From Parasphingopyxis lamellibrachiae (GTDB taxonomy: Bacteria; Pseudomonadota; Alphaproteobacteria; Sphingomonadales; Sphingomonadaceae), in contig NZ_QRDP01000004.1 in the NCBI RefSeq assembly GCF_003385775.1, positions 744,001-808,000 on the forward strand: a stretch of 64,000 bases of DNA, in the 5' to 3' direction. This document shows, piece after piece, positions 40,497 to 49,677 of this stretch. Position numbers and translations under genes: made by a program. Below the pieces are notes generated by a model. That model was not told the DNA's origin. It searched no databases and was given only the letters and a program-made list of their open reading frames with translations. Position 1 is the stretch's first letter, and each line of letters starts with the position of its first letter.

Positions 40497-42505
40497 AGAT
40501 GGGCTCGAAGCTGACGGCGCTACTTACGGCCAGCGCCTTTGTTCTCGCATCCTGCGGCGGTGGAGGTGGTGGCGGAACGCCCGGCAACACCCAGGGAAAC
40601 CCCGCGCCGCCGCCACCCCCGCCTCCTCCGCCAGCGACAACGCAATATTCGGTTCCCGCCCAGCTATCGCTCTCCACCGCGGATGTGCAGCAGATCATCG
40701 CGCAGGCCGCCGGCGAAGCGAATGCGCGCGGCCTGCCCGTCGCTATCGCCGTGGTCGACCGGGTGGGCAATGTGCTCGCCGTCTACGCGATGACCGGCGC
40801 CGACCTTTCACTGACCGTCCCGGCTCCATCCGGCACCAATTTCGACTTGCAGGGCACGGCCCTTCCCGCGCCCGCTGCGGCAGCCGGCGCAATCGCCAAG
40901 GCGATCACCGGGGCTTATCTCTCCTCCGGCGGCAATGCGTTCTCGACACGGACGGCGAGCGAGATCGTGCAGCAGCATTTTCCTCCCGCGCCGACCACAG
41001 TCGGCCTTGAAAGCGGACCGCTGTTCGGCGTGCAGTTCAGCGCGCTGCCCTGTTCCGATCTTGTCTCCCGCTTTACCGGCGTTGCGGGTCCCAATGCGCT
41101 GATCGGGCCGAAACGCTCGCCGCTGGGGCTGTCCGCCGATCCCGGCGGTTTCCCGCTGTACCGGAATGGCGTCGTCATTGGCGGCGTCGGGGTGATGGGC
41201 GACGGGATTTACGGGTTCGATCCCAACCGGCTCGACAATGACAATAGCGACGAGGAGGCGATCGGGCTTGCGGCAACGGTCGGCTTCGAACCGCCCGCAT
41301 CGATCCGCGCCAACCGCATTCCGGTGGACGGCACGACGCTCAAATTTTCCGATGCCGATACCGGCGATTTCCGGAGCAACCCGGCAGCGCCGCCAGCTTT
41401 CGCATCGATTGCCGGGGGGCTGGCCGATGTGCCCGGCTATTTCGTCGCCGCTGGCGGCATTCTCGCCGGATCGGCCTATGGCAGCGAAGCTTCGGGCATC
41501 CGCGCCTCGACCGCCGGCGAATTCAGCATTCGCGACGCCTTTATCCTGTCCGACGGTTCGGGCGCAAACCGCTTCCCGATCCGCGCCGCGACCGACGCCG
41601 CCGATGTCACCACCCCGCTGACCGCCGGCGAAGTGACCGCACTGCTCGAAGAAGCCTTTATCATCATGCGCCGCGCCCGGGCGCAGATCCGCCGGCCGCT
41701 GGACAGTCGGGCACAGGTAACGATCTCAATTGTCGATACGCATGGCGAGATACTGGGCATTGTCCGTTCGCCCGACGCCCCGATTTTCGGCATCGACGTG
41801 TCGCTCCAGAAAGCACGGACCGCCGCCTTTTTTTCCGGCGCGCAGGCCGGCCTGCTTTTGCAGGGCAATACCAGCGGTATCCCGTCGAACCGGGCCGACA
41901 TCAGGAGCTTCACCCAGGCGACGCGCGATTTCCTTGGCGATCCCAATGCTCTGACCGGTACCTTCGCCTTTGCCGATCGTTCGGGCGGCAATCTCTCGCG
42001 TCCCTTTTTCCCGGACGGCGAGGTGGGCCGGCCCCAGGGGCCGCTCTCCCGGCCGATCGCCAGTTTCAATCCTTTCTCGACCGGTCTGCAATCGGCGCTG
42101 GTGCTCGAGAATATCCTGGACCATGTCGGCTTCATTCTGGGTGGAGGGGTAGGCCCCGACACGCCGGCACGCTGCACGGCAACGCCTGATGTTGCGCCGG
42201 GCCAGAATCCGCTCGAAAACGGCATACAGATCTTCCCCGGTTCGGTTCCCATTTATCGCGGCAACGCGCTGGTTGGCGGGATCGGTGTGTCGGGCGACGG
42301 CATCGATCAGGATGACATGATCAGCTTCCTCGGCACGCATAATGCCTCGCTCCGGGTCGGCGGCATCAACAATGCGCCCCCCGCCATCCGCGCGGACCGG
42401 ATAGTCGTCAATGTTGGCGGCAACGATGTCCGGCTGCGCTATGTCAGCTGCCCTTTCGCTCCGTTCCTCGACACGGACGAAAACAATGTCTGCCAGGGCT
42501 TATAG
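40493..42505 (+). CDS. Lipoprotein with two GlcG/HbpS-type domains
   Basis: 670 residues; starts at GTG 40493 (GTGA overlap) or ATG 40499. The lipobox LASC ends a lipoprotein signal, followed by a Gly then Pro spacer (GGGGGGGT, then PPPPPPPP), so it is tethered to a membrane. Two copies of the GlcG/HbpS (DUF336) fold are visible: LSTADVQQIIAQAAGEAN with AIAVVDRVGNVLAVY, and LTAGEVTALLEEAF with ISIVDTHGEILGIVR. Each carries a long insertion. HbpS-type proteins bind haem or cobalamin-like cofactors. Located between two cytochrome-operon genes, it may bind haem or dock cytochromes; this is inference. Its length, about four times a single domain, is unusual. Confidence 0.8.
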   Translation: MKMGSKLTALLTASAFVLASCGGGGGGGTPGNTQGNPAPPPPPPPPPATTQYSVPAQLSLSTADVQQIIAQAAGEANARGLPVAIAVVDRVGNVLAVYAMTGADLSLTVPAPSGTNFDLQGTALPAPAAAAGAIAKAITGAYLSSGGNAFSTRTASEIVQQHFPPAPTTVGLESGPLFGVQFSALPCSDLVSRFTGVAGPNALIGPKRSPLGLSADPGGFPLYRNGVVIGGVGVMGDGIYGFDPNRLDNDNSDEEAIGLAATVGFEPPASIRANRIPVDGTTLKFSDADTGDFRSNPAAPPAFASIAGGLADVPGYFVAAGGILAGSAYGSEASGIRASTAGEFSIRDAFILSDGSGANRFPIRAATDAADVTTPLTAGEVTALLEEAFIIMRRARAQIRRPLDSRAQVTISIVDTHGEILGIVRSPDAPIFGIDVSLQKARTAAFFSGAQAGLLLQGNTSGIPSNRADIRSFTQATRDFLGDPNALTGTFAFADRSGGNLSRPFFPDGEVGRPQGPLSRPIASFNPFSTGLQSALVLENILDHVGFILGGGVGPDTPARCTATPDVAPGQNPLENGIQIFPGSVPIYRGNALVGGIGVSGDGIDQDDMISFLGTHNASLRVGGINNAPPAIRADRIVVNVGGNDVRLRYVSCPFAPFLDTDENNVCQGL

Positions 42506-42507
42506 GC

Positions 42508-44445
42508 ATGTCGGCCATTGCCCCTCTGATCTGCATCGCGGTGGCCGCGCAGGGGCCGGGCGCCTATGGGCCTCCGACTCCGTTTTCCTCGACGCTCGCT
42601 TTTTCCATGGCGGCGGCCGAACCGGGCGGCAGCGCAATGCGCCGCCGGATACCGGGCGAAGATGAAACCGGCCTCAACGAAATCCAGATCGAAGACGGGA
42701 CGGAACCGGGCGATGCCGACGAAACCATCATCGACGGCCGCCGCCGGCCCGGCGTGCCGCAGTCCAATCTTCCCGACCCGGTAACCCAGGAAAATATCGG
42801 TGCCGTACGCGCACCGCCACCCCAGGCCTTTCCCGGTGACGAGTTTCCAGTCCCCGATCGCTGGCGGATCGTCGAATCCATCGGCGTTAACGAGAATTTC
42901 CTCGACCCCTATAACCAGAACACGTTGAAGGGCGACCGACCGATCCCGCTCGGCGACCTGCCGGACTGGCTGCCGATCAATGGCGACGACTGGTTCTTCA
43001 TCGTCAACGCGGTGTCCGACACGGTGATCGAACCGCGCAGCTTCCCGACACCCGTCGGCGTCCAGACCACAACGGAACCCGACAGCCTCGACGTGTTCGG
43101 CCAGGCCGACAGCCTTGTGCTGGCGCAAACCTTCATCACCGGGGTCGCCCTGCTCAAAGGGTCGACCGCCTATCGGCCGCCCGATGTCGAATACCGGGTC
43201 ACGCTGGCGACCCAGTTCAACTATGTCGACGTCAACGAGCGCCGGATCCTGTTCGTCGAACCGAGCCGCCCCAGCCATCGTTTCGACTGGTTTACCGGGG
43301 TCCAGGAACTCTTCATCGACTATCACTTCCGCAACACGTCGCGGCGCTATGACTTCGATTCCATCCGGGTCGGAGTGCAGCCGTTCAACGCCGATTTCCG
43401 GGGCTTCCTGTTTCAGGACAACCAGCTTGGCGTTCGCTTTTTCGGCACGAGAGACAATAACCGGCTGCAATATAATCTCGCTGCTTTCATGCGGCTCGAA
43501 AAGGACACCAATTCGGGGCTGAACGATCTCTTTGCGACGCCGCGTTCGGACTATGTCTTTCACGCCAATCTGTTTCGGCAGGATCTGCCGGTCGCCGGCC
43601 TCACCAGCCAGTTCAGCGTCACCTATAATATGAACCGCGAACGCACCGATGTGGAAATCGACGACAACGGTTTCCCTGTACGACCGGCACTGCTCGGCAC
43701 GTTGCGCGGCCGCAACTATGACGTGCTCTATCTCGGTTATAATGCGGACGGGCGCATCGGCCGGATCAATGTGTCCGGCTCCACCTATCTCGCGCTCGGC
43801 GAGGATCGGAGCAGCTTCTTTACCGACGAGCCGGCGGATATCTTCGCCTATTTCGGAGCGGCCGAGCTCAGCTACGATGTCGACTGGATGCGCTTTCGCC
43901 TCTCGGGCCTCTATGCGAGCGGCGACGGCGATCCCTATGACAATACCGAGCGCGGCTTCGATGCGATTTTCGAAAACCCGATCTTTGCCGGCGCGGACAC
44001 CAGTTACTGGATCCGGCAGGTCATTCCTTTTGCCGGCGGCGGGCGTGCGATCGGTGTGAACGGACGCAACGGCATATTGAATTCGCTGCGCTCGTCCAAG
44101 GAGCAGGGTCAGTCCAATTTCAACAATCCTGGAACGATATTGCTCGGCGTCGGTGCGGATTTCGATATCGCCCCTTCCCTGCGCCTGTCGGCCAATGCGA
44201 ACCATCTCTGGTTCGAGGATACGGCCAGCCTGCAAGCGTTGCGCAATGAAGGCAGCATTCCGTCATCAATCGGCTATGACCTGTCGGCTGCTGCAATATG
44301 GCGCCCGCTGTCCACGCAGAATATCGTGCTTCGACTGTCGGGCGCCGTTTTCGAAGCTAGCGATGGCTTTTCCGACCTGTTTGCACAGGATAGGCGCTCG
44401 GGCACCTATTACTCCGTCCTCTTCAACGCGATACTTACCTACTGA
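42508..44445 (+). CDS. Putative outer-membrane beta-barrel protein of the cytochrome operon
   Basis: 645 residues, no named family recognised. The N-terminus has a short hydrophobic segment (SAIAPLICIAVAAQGPGA) that could be a signal peptide, then an Asp/Glu/Arg-rich region (~40-130). From ~170 on, alternating amphipathic strands rich in Tyr, Phe, Arg and Asp, such as YRVTLATQFNYVDVNE and DVDWMRFRLSGLYASG, end in YYSVLFNAILTY, which looks like a beta-barrel. Position between a haem-binding-type lipoprotein and a giant multihaem cytochrome suggests the porin of a porin-cytochrome conduit, comparable in role but not clearly homologous to MtrB/PioB. It starts 2 bases after the previous stop and overlaps the next start by 1 base. 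Confidence 0.72.
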   Translation: MSAIAPLICIAVAAQGPGAYGPPTPFSSTLAFSMAAAEPGGSAMRRRIPGEDETGLNEIQIEDGTEPGDADETIIDGRRRPGVPQSNLPDPVTQENIGAVRAPPPQAFPGDEFPVPDRWRIVESIGVNENFLDPYNQNTLKGDRPIPLGDLPDWLPINGDDWFFIVNAVSDTVIEPRSFPTPVGVQTTTEPDSLDVFGQADSLVLAQTFITGVALLKGSTAYRPPDVEYRVTLATQFNYVDVNERRILFVEPSRPSHRFDWFTGVQELFIDYHFRNTSRRYDFDSIRVGVQPFNADFRGFLFQDNQLGVRFFGTRDNNRLQYNLAAFMRLEKDTNSGLNDLFATPRSDYVFHANLFRQDLPVAGLTSQFSVTYNMNRERTDVEIDDNGFPVRPALLGTLRGRNYDVLYLGYNADGRIGRINVSGSTYLALGEDRSSFFTDEPADIFAYFGAAELSYDVDWMRFRLSGLYASGDGDPYDNTERGFDAIFENPIFAGADTSYWIRQVIPFAGGGRAIGVNGRNGILNSLRSSKEQGQSNFNNPGTILLGVGADFDIAPSLRLSANANHLWFEDTASLQALRNEGSIPSSIGYDLSAAAIWRPLSTQNIVLRLSGAVFEASDGFSDLFAQDRRSGTYYSVLFNAILTY

Positions 44446-47400
44446 TGACAAGCTGGCTTTCCCTTCCGCGTATCGCGATGCTGCTGGCCGCGGCAACCAT
44501 CCTGTTCGCCATTGTTGCAAGCCCCGGCGGCGCTGCGGGCGGCGAGACCGCTGTAGTGCGGGACTATGTGGCGGCGGGCGTTCTGGCAGATCCCGCACCG
44601 CGCAATCAAGACGAAGCTGCCGTACTGGAAAAAAGCTCTGGCTGCCTCACCTGCCATGCCTATCGGAACGAAGATGGCACGCTGATCGAAGACCATGAAT
44701 CGCGCGCGACTGCGGAATATATCGATCGCATGTCGATGCATTCCACGCCTGCCGTCAATCTGGGTTGCACCGACTGCCATGGCGGGAACTGGCGCGAAGC
44801 GCGCCCCGATACCGTGCCCGACGACCCCGAAAACCCGGAGTATCTTGCGGTTCAGTATCGCGCGCACGTGCTACCGCTTTACCCGGACAGCTGGCACTTC
44901 CCGTCGAGCGCCAATCCGAACCGTTCCTACACATTGCTGTCCCGCGAAAGCCCGGAATATATCCGCTTCGTCAATCCGTCCGACTATCGCGTGGTGCGCG
45001 AGGCGTGCGGTGCCTGCCATATCGAGGTGATTGAGGCGGCCGAGCGGTCACTGATGGCAACCGGCGCGATGCTTTGGGGCGGAGCATCCTATAATAACGG
45101 CATCCTTCCCTACCGGAACTATATCCTGGGCAGCGCCTATACGCGCGATGGCGAACCGGCGAGTGTCGTCTCCCCCAGAACCGCCCATGGAGCGGACGAC
45201 GAAGCCATCAATCCACTCGACAGCAGTCGCATCACTGCCGCGGACCGAGCACGCGGCGTATTGCCCGGTTTTGTCCCACTCCCGACCTGGCACGTTGTTC
45301 CGCCCGGCGATATTTTCCGCGTGTTCGAACGCGGCGGCCGCAACATCGCAACACAGTTTCCCGAGATCGGCATTCCCAATATCGGCGGCAATATCCAGCG
45401 GCTTGAGGAACCCGGCCGACCGGACTTGCGCCAGTCCAATCGCGGCCCCGGCACCGGCCTGCGCGTTTCGATCCCGGTTCTCAACATCCACAAGACCCGC
45501 CTCAACGATCCGTTCACATGGTTCATGGGCACGAACGACCAGCCCGGCGATTATCGCCATTCGGGCTGTGCGTCCTGCCATGTCGTCTATGCCAATGACC
45601 GCGAACCGCGCCATTCGCTGACCTATTCGCAATTTGGCAGGGACGGACAGTCGGCCACGGCCGATCCCACGATCAACCGGCTACGCGAAGGCCAGCATCG
45701 TTCCGACGCACATGAAGAGCCGGAAGTCGATGTCTCGATGGAGCCCGGGCAGTGCGGTGCAGCCTTTGACAGGGTTGCCGCGAGCATCCGCGCGCAGCGC
45801 AGCGGAAGCGAGCATCACGACGAGGAAAGTCCAGAAGGCGAAACGCATGACGGCGTCGGCGGCCCCGGGGAAGCCGGTCATGCTTCAGCCCCGGCCCCCT
45901 TTGCCGAACGTGAGCGCGGTCATCCGATCCAGCATGCCTTCACCCGTTCGATCCCGACTTCGCAGTGCATGAACTGCCACATGCATCAGCCGAACATGTT
46001 CCTGAACAGCTTCCTCGGTTATACGATGTGGGACTATGAGAGCGATGCGCCGCTGATGTGGCCGCAAGACCAGATCTACCGCACCGCCGAACAGATGTTC
46101 GCGATCCTCGACCGTAATCCCGAAATGGCTGCTGTTCGCGGGTGCTGGGGCGATATCGACTTTGTCCGCAACGTTACCGATCTGATCAATCCCGAGGCAC
46201 GGACGACGCAATTTGCCGATTATCACGGCCATGGCTGGAATTTCCGGGCGATCTTCCGCCGCGACCGGGACGGCAATATGCTGGACGAAGACGGCAATAT
46301 TCTCGACCCGGACGACCCCGAACTGTTCCGGCGCGAAGGCGAAGGCCAGTTTGTCGAGGTCGGCACCAATCCGGGCCGTTCCGTGCATATGATGGATATC
46401 CATGCCGAGATCGGCATGCAGTGCGCGGACTGCCATTTCGCGCAAGACAGCCATGGCAACGGGCTGATCTATGGCGAAGTGGCGAGCGCGGTCGAGATTG
46501 GCTGTGCGGATTGCCACGGCACTGCCGACGAATATCCGACGCTGCGGACATCCGGGCCGGCCGCGCCTCCGTCCGGCACCAACCTGACCCTGTTGCGCAA
46601 CCCGGACGGCCAGCGCCGTTTCGAATGGATGCGCGACAATGAAGGTCGCCGGATACTCGTCCAGAGATCAATCATCGATCCCGAACTGGAATGGGAAGTG
46701 AGCCTTGTCCGCGACACGGTCGACCGGACTCATCCCGATTTCAACGAAGCCTCCGCGCGATCGAAGCTGATGGGACGGGGCGGCGCCGAAAGCGGCGTGT
46801 TCGAGTTCGGCCCTGGCATCCTGCGCGAAGACCGCGCGCACCGTGACGACGAAATGGCCTGCTTCACCTGTCATCTGAGCTGGACGACATCGTGCGGCGG
46901 TTGCCATCTGCCGATCGAGGCCAATGCGCTGACCTCCAGCCATCATTATGACGGTCTGCAGTCCCGCAATTTCGCGACCTACAACCCGCAGGTCGCCCGC
47001 GACCAGATGTTCCAGCTTGGCCGTCATCAGGATACGCGCGGCAATATCATCGCGCCCGTCCGCTCCAGTTCGGCGCTGGTGCTGAGCTCGACCAATATCA
47101 ACCGCGAGCGCATCTATGTACAACAGCCGCCGATATCGGCCTCGGGCTATTCGAGCCAGGCTTTTGCGCCGCATTTCCCGCACACCGTCCGCCGAACGGA
47201 AACCAAGCAATGCACCGATTGCCACCTGTCCGAAGCAAACGACAATAATGCGATCATGGCGCAGCTGCTGCTGCAGGGAACCAATTTCGTCAATTTCGTC
47301 GGACTCAACGCATGGGTTGGCAACGAACGAGGATTCCAGGCCATCCGCGTAACCGAATGGGACGAACCCCAGGCCGTGTTCGGTTCCTATCTCCATCGCT

Positions 47401-48755
47401 TCGCCTATCCCGATTACTGGCGCATTCATGTCGAGGATCATGACCGGGAGCTGCGCGAGTTCCGGCGGGGACGGATATTCGATGCCGACCTGTCGGGAGA
47501 AACCCGGGCGTTGGAAGAAATCGAACATATCACGCAGGGCACGAACGGCGCAGCCCAGTGCCTCCAGCTGCGCGGCGAATATATGTTTGTCGCCGAAGGA
47601 CGGGGCGGCTTCCAAGTTTATGATGTCGCCAGCATTGCGAACAAGGGCTTTTCAGAGCGGATCATTACCGCGCCCTTCTCTCCGCTGGGCCATGACACGC
47701 GCGTGGATTCGGAGAACGCCACCTGCATGGCGCTGCCGACCAACCAGAATATCGCGCCGACCCGCCAGGAACGCATGGCCAGCATCATGGTCACCGAGGC
47801 CGACGGCACGGAACGCAGCCTGCTCGACATCAACCGGGAGCAGCGCTTCCATCCCATCTATAACTATGCCGTGGTCACGGACAGCGTGGAGGGCATGTTC
47901 CTCGTCAATGTGAACACGATGGCCGATGGCGAGCTGCGCAACAACTTCCTCGATCGCGCGGTGACGTGGAACGAGAATGGTGTGCTGAACGGCGCCCGTC
48001 ATATCGTTCTTGGCGGCCATTATGCCTATATCGCGGCGGATGCCGGAATGGTTGTCGTCGATCTCGATAATCCGCTCGAACCGCGTCATGTGACCACCAT
48101 TCCGCTCAACGACGCACGGGCCTCGGCCCTGCAGTTCCGTTATCTCTGGGTCACGACGGCGGAAGGTGTACAGCTTATCGACGTGACCAGTCTCGAAGAA
48201 CCGCGCCTGATTCCGGAAGCCACCTTCCCGCTCGCCGATGCGCGGCGGCTTTATGTTGCGCGGACCTATGCCTATGTGGCGGCCGGACACGACGGGCTCG
48301 TTATCCTCAACGTCACCAATCCCGAAGCACCGGTGGAACACAGCCGGTTCGCCCGGGAAGGCGAAACGCCGGACACCAATGACGTGATTGTTGGCACAAC
48401 CAATGCCTCGCTCTTCGCCTATATCGCAGATGGAGTGAACGGGATGAAGGTGTTGCAGCTGACAAGCCCGTCGAGCCAGCCCAATTTCTATGGCTTCTCG
48501 CCCGCGCCGGTGCCGGAAATGATCGCCTGGGTACGGACATCCTCGCCCGCCCTCGCCCTTTCCAAAGGGCTGGACCGGGATCGCGGTGTCGATGAAACTG
48601 GCGGCCAGATGGCTATTTTCGGCCGGCAAGGATCCCGGCCCTTTACCCGCAGCGAAATGGAACGGCTGTTCCTCAACAGCCGCCGGGTGCCCTACCGGGT
48701 CAGCGACGAAGTCAATATGGACAATTGGGTGACGGCGGCTTTCGCCCGGCGCTGA
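44445..48755 (+). CDS. Giant decaheme cytochrome c with C-terminal LVIVD-type propeller
   Basis: 1436 residues. An N-terminal signal or anchor (IAMLLAAATILFAIVAS) is followed by ten CXXCH sites at residues 67, 108, 188, 375, 508, 660, 687, 806, 817 and 923. Widely spaced haems suggest several folded modules and a long electron wire. From ~1010 onward, repeats like MVVVDLDNPLEPRHV, VQLIDVTSLEEPRLI and LVILNVTNPEAPVEH match the LVIVD beta-propeller pattern, often a protein- or substrate-docking surface. No lipobox was seen. Last gene of the plus-strand operon; it ends 3 bases from the convergent phosphodiesterase gene. Terminal reductase and conduit roles are both possible. Confidence 0.88.
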   Translation: MTSWLSLPRIAMLLAAATILFAIVASPGGAAGGETAVVRDYVAAGVLADPAPRNQDEAAVLEKSSGCLTCHAYRNEDGTLIEDHESRATAEYIDRMSMHSTPAVNLGCTDCHGGNWREARPDTVPDDPENPEYLAVQYRAHVLPLYPDSWHFPSSANPNRSYTLLSRESPEYIRFVNPSDYRVVREACGACHIEVIEAAERSLMATGAMLWGGASYNNGILPYRNYILGSAYTRDGEPASVVSPRTAHGADDEAINPLDSSRITAADRARGVLPGFVPLPTWHVVPPGDIFRVFERGGRNIATQFPEIGIPNIGGNIQRLEEPGRPDLRQSNRGPGTGLRVSIPVLNIHKTRLNDPFTWFMGTNDQPGDYRHSGCASCHVVYANDREPRHSLTYSQFGRDGQSATADPTINRLREGQHRSDAHEEPEVDVSMEPGQCGAAFDRVAASIRAQRSGSEHHDEESPEGETHDGVGGPGEAGHASAPAPFAERERGHPIQHAFTRSIPTSQCMNCHMHQPNMFLNSFLGYTMWDYESDAPLMWPQDQIYRTAEQMFAILDRNPEMAAVRGCWGDIDFVRNVTDLINPEARTTQFADYHGHGWNFRAIFRRDRDGNMLDEDGNILDPDDPELFRREGEGQFVEVGTNPGRSVHMMDIHAEIGMQCADCHFAQDSHGNGLIYGEVASAVEIGCADCHGTADEYPTLRTSGPAAPPSGTNLTLLRNPDGQRRFEWMRDNEGRRILVQRSIIDPELEWEVSLVRDTVDRTHPDFNEASARSKLMGRGGAESGVFEFGPGILREDRAHRDDEMACFTCHLSWTTSCGGCHLPIEANALTSSHHYDGLQSRNFATYNPQVARDQMFQLGRHQDTRGNIIAPVRSSSALVLSSTNINRERIYVQQPPISASGYSSQAFAPHFPHTVRRTETKQCTDCHLSEANDNNAIMAQLLLQGTNFVNFVGLNAWVGNERGFQAIRVTEWDEPQAVFGSYLHRFAYPDYWRIHVEDHDRELREFRRGRIFDADLSGETRALEEIEHITQGTNGAAQCLQLRGEYMFVAEGRGGFQVYDVASIANKGFSERIITAPFSPLGHDTRVDSENATCMALPTNQNIAPTRQERMASIMVTEADGTERSLLDINREQRFHPIYNYAVVTDSVEGMFLVNVNTMADGELRNNFLDRAVTWNENGVLNGARHIVLGGHYAYIAADAGMVVVDLDNPLEPRHVTTIPLNDARASALQFRYLWVTTAEGVQLIDVTSLEEPRLIPEATFPLADARRLYVARTYAYVAAGHDGLVILNVTNPEAPVEHSRFAREGETPDTNDVIVGTTNASLFAYIADGVNGMKVLQLTSPSSQPNFYGFSPAPVPEMIAWVRTSSPALALSKGLDRDRGVDETGGQMAIFGRQGSRPFTRSEMERLFLNSRRVPYRVSDEVNMDNWVTAAFARR

Positions 48756-48758
48756 CCG

Positions 48759-49622
48759 CTATTTGCGGTCGTTCGCATGTTCTTCGAGAAGATATCTCAC
48801 CAGCGGCTGCATCGTCTCGTCATAGCGGGCGAGTTGGACATGGTCGTCCGCGTTGCAAAGATGCGAGATCAGGGCGGCACCATTCCAATAATGGAGCGCA
48901 TAGGCGGCCGGATCGGCGACGATCATCGGGCGATTGTCCGGTTTCGCCGGATCGATCGGCCTGAGGTCGAGCGCCACTTGCGGCGCGGTTGACGGTGTAA
49001 CCGCGAGCGGAAGCCCGGCCCAACCTGTCACGATTGGCCGGTGGATATGGCCGGCAATCAGGCCGATAACATTGTTTGCGGGGGCCAGAGCGTCGCGCAA
49101 ATTGGTCACCCATTGTGCTTCGGGCTCGCTCGTCATCCAGGGGATTCCCGTTTCGATCGGCGGGTGGTGCAGCACGATCAGCGTTGGTTTGTCGCGTTCC
49201 TCTGCAAGCCGCTCGCTGAGCCATGATGCGCGCGTGTCACAAAATGCGCCGCCATGCCGGCCCGGCTCCAGCGTATCGAGAACAATCATCCGGATCGGCC
49301 AGCGATCTTCGTCGATTACATATTGAACAAAGCCGTCGGACTTGGGCACTTCGGGAAAGAGCTTCGCAAAGCCGTCGCGATCGTCATGGTTACCCATACA
49401 GGGCCAGACGGGAAAGGGGCAGCGGCCAAAGGCCGATTTCAGCCGCCGATAGCTGTCGGTATCGCCCTTGTCGGTAAGATCGCCGGTCGCGAGCAACAGA
49501 TCGGGAAGTGGCTCCATCTCACAGAGCCGTTCCAGCACCTGATCGAGCCGGCGACGGTTGAATTCCGCCGGGTCGTCCGGATCGAAACCCAGATGAATGT
49601 CGGTTATCTGTGCAATCAGCAT
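48759..49622 (-). CDS. Metallophosphoesterase, CpdA/GpdQ-type (putative cyclic nucleotide phosphodiesterase)
   Basis: 287 residues with the full binuclear metal set: D8 and H10 in ITDIHLG, GDLTDKGD, GNHDDRDG, HHPPIETG and GHIHRP. This is the class III cyclic-nucleotide phosphodiesterase group (CpdA, GpdQ, Rv0805), which hydrolyses cAMP and other phosphodiesters. It is the last gene of the minus-strand operon that begins with a protein carrying two cyclic-nucleotide-binding domains, so cAMP or cGMP removal is a sensible proposal. It starts 55 bases after the FHA-cytochrome stop. Other phosphodiesters (glycerophosphodiester) cannot be excluded. Confidence 0.87.
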   Translation of the reverse strand: MLIAQITDIHLGFDPDDPAEFNRRRLDQVLERLCEMEPLPDLLLATGDLTDKGDTDSYRRLKSAFGRCPFPVWPCMGNHDDRDGFAKLFPEVPKSDGFVQYVIDEDRWPIRMIVLDTLEPGRHGGAFCDTRASWLSERLAEERDKPTLIVLHHPPIETGIPWMTSEPEAQWVTNLRDALAPANNVIGLIAGHIHRPIVTGWAGLPLAVTPSTAPQVALDLRPIDPAKPDNRPMIVADPAAYALHYWNGAALISHLCNADDHVQLARYDETMQPLVRYLLEEHANDRK

Positions 49623-49677
49623 GGAGCTGGGGTTTCCCTATCTGCCATGCGCCCTCCCTGTTCCGACTCTCTATTGC

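Noticed and set aside
39102-48755. Naming the conduit genes mtrA/mtrB/mtrC or pioA/pioB
   Set aside because: Haem number and domain layout differ (5 haems, GlcG lipoprotein, LVIVD propeller), so functional analogy only.
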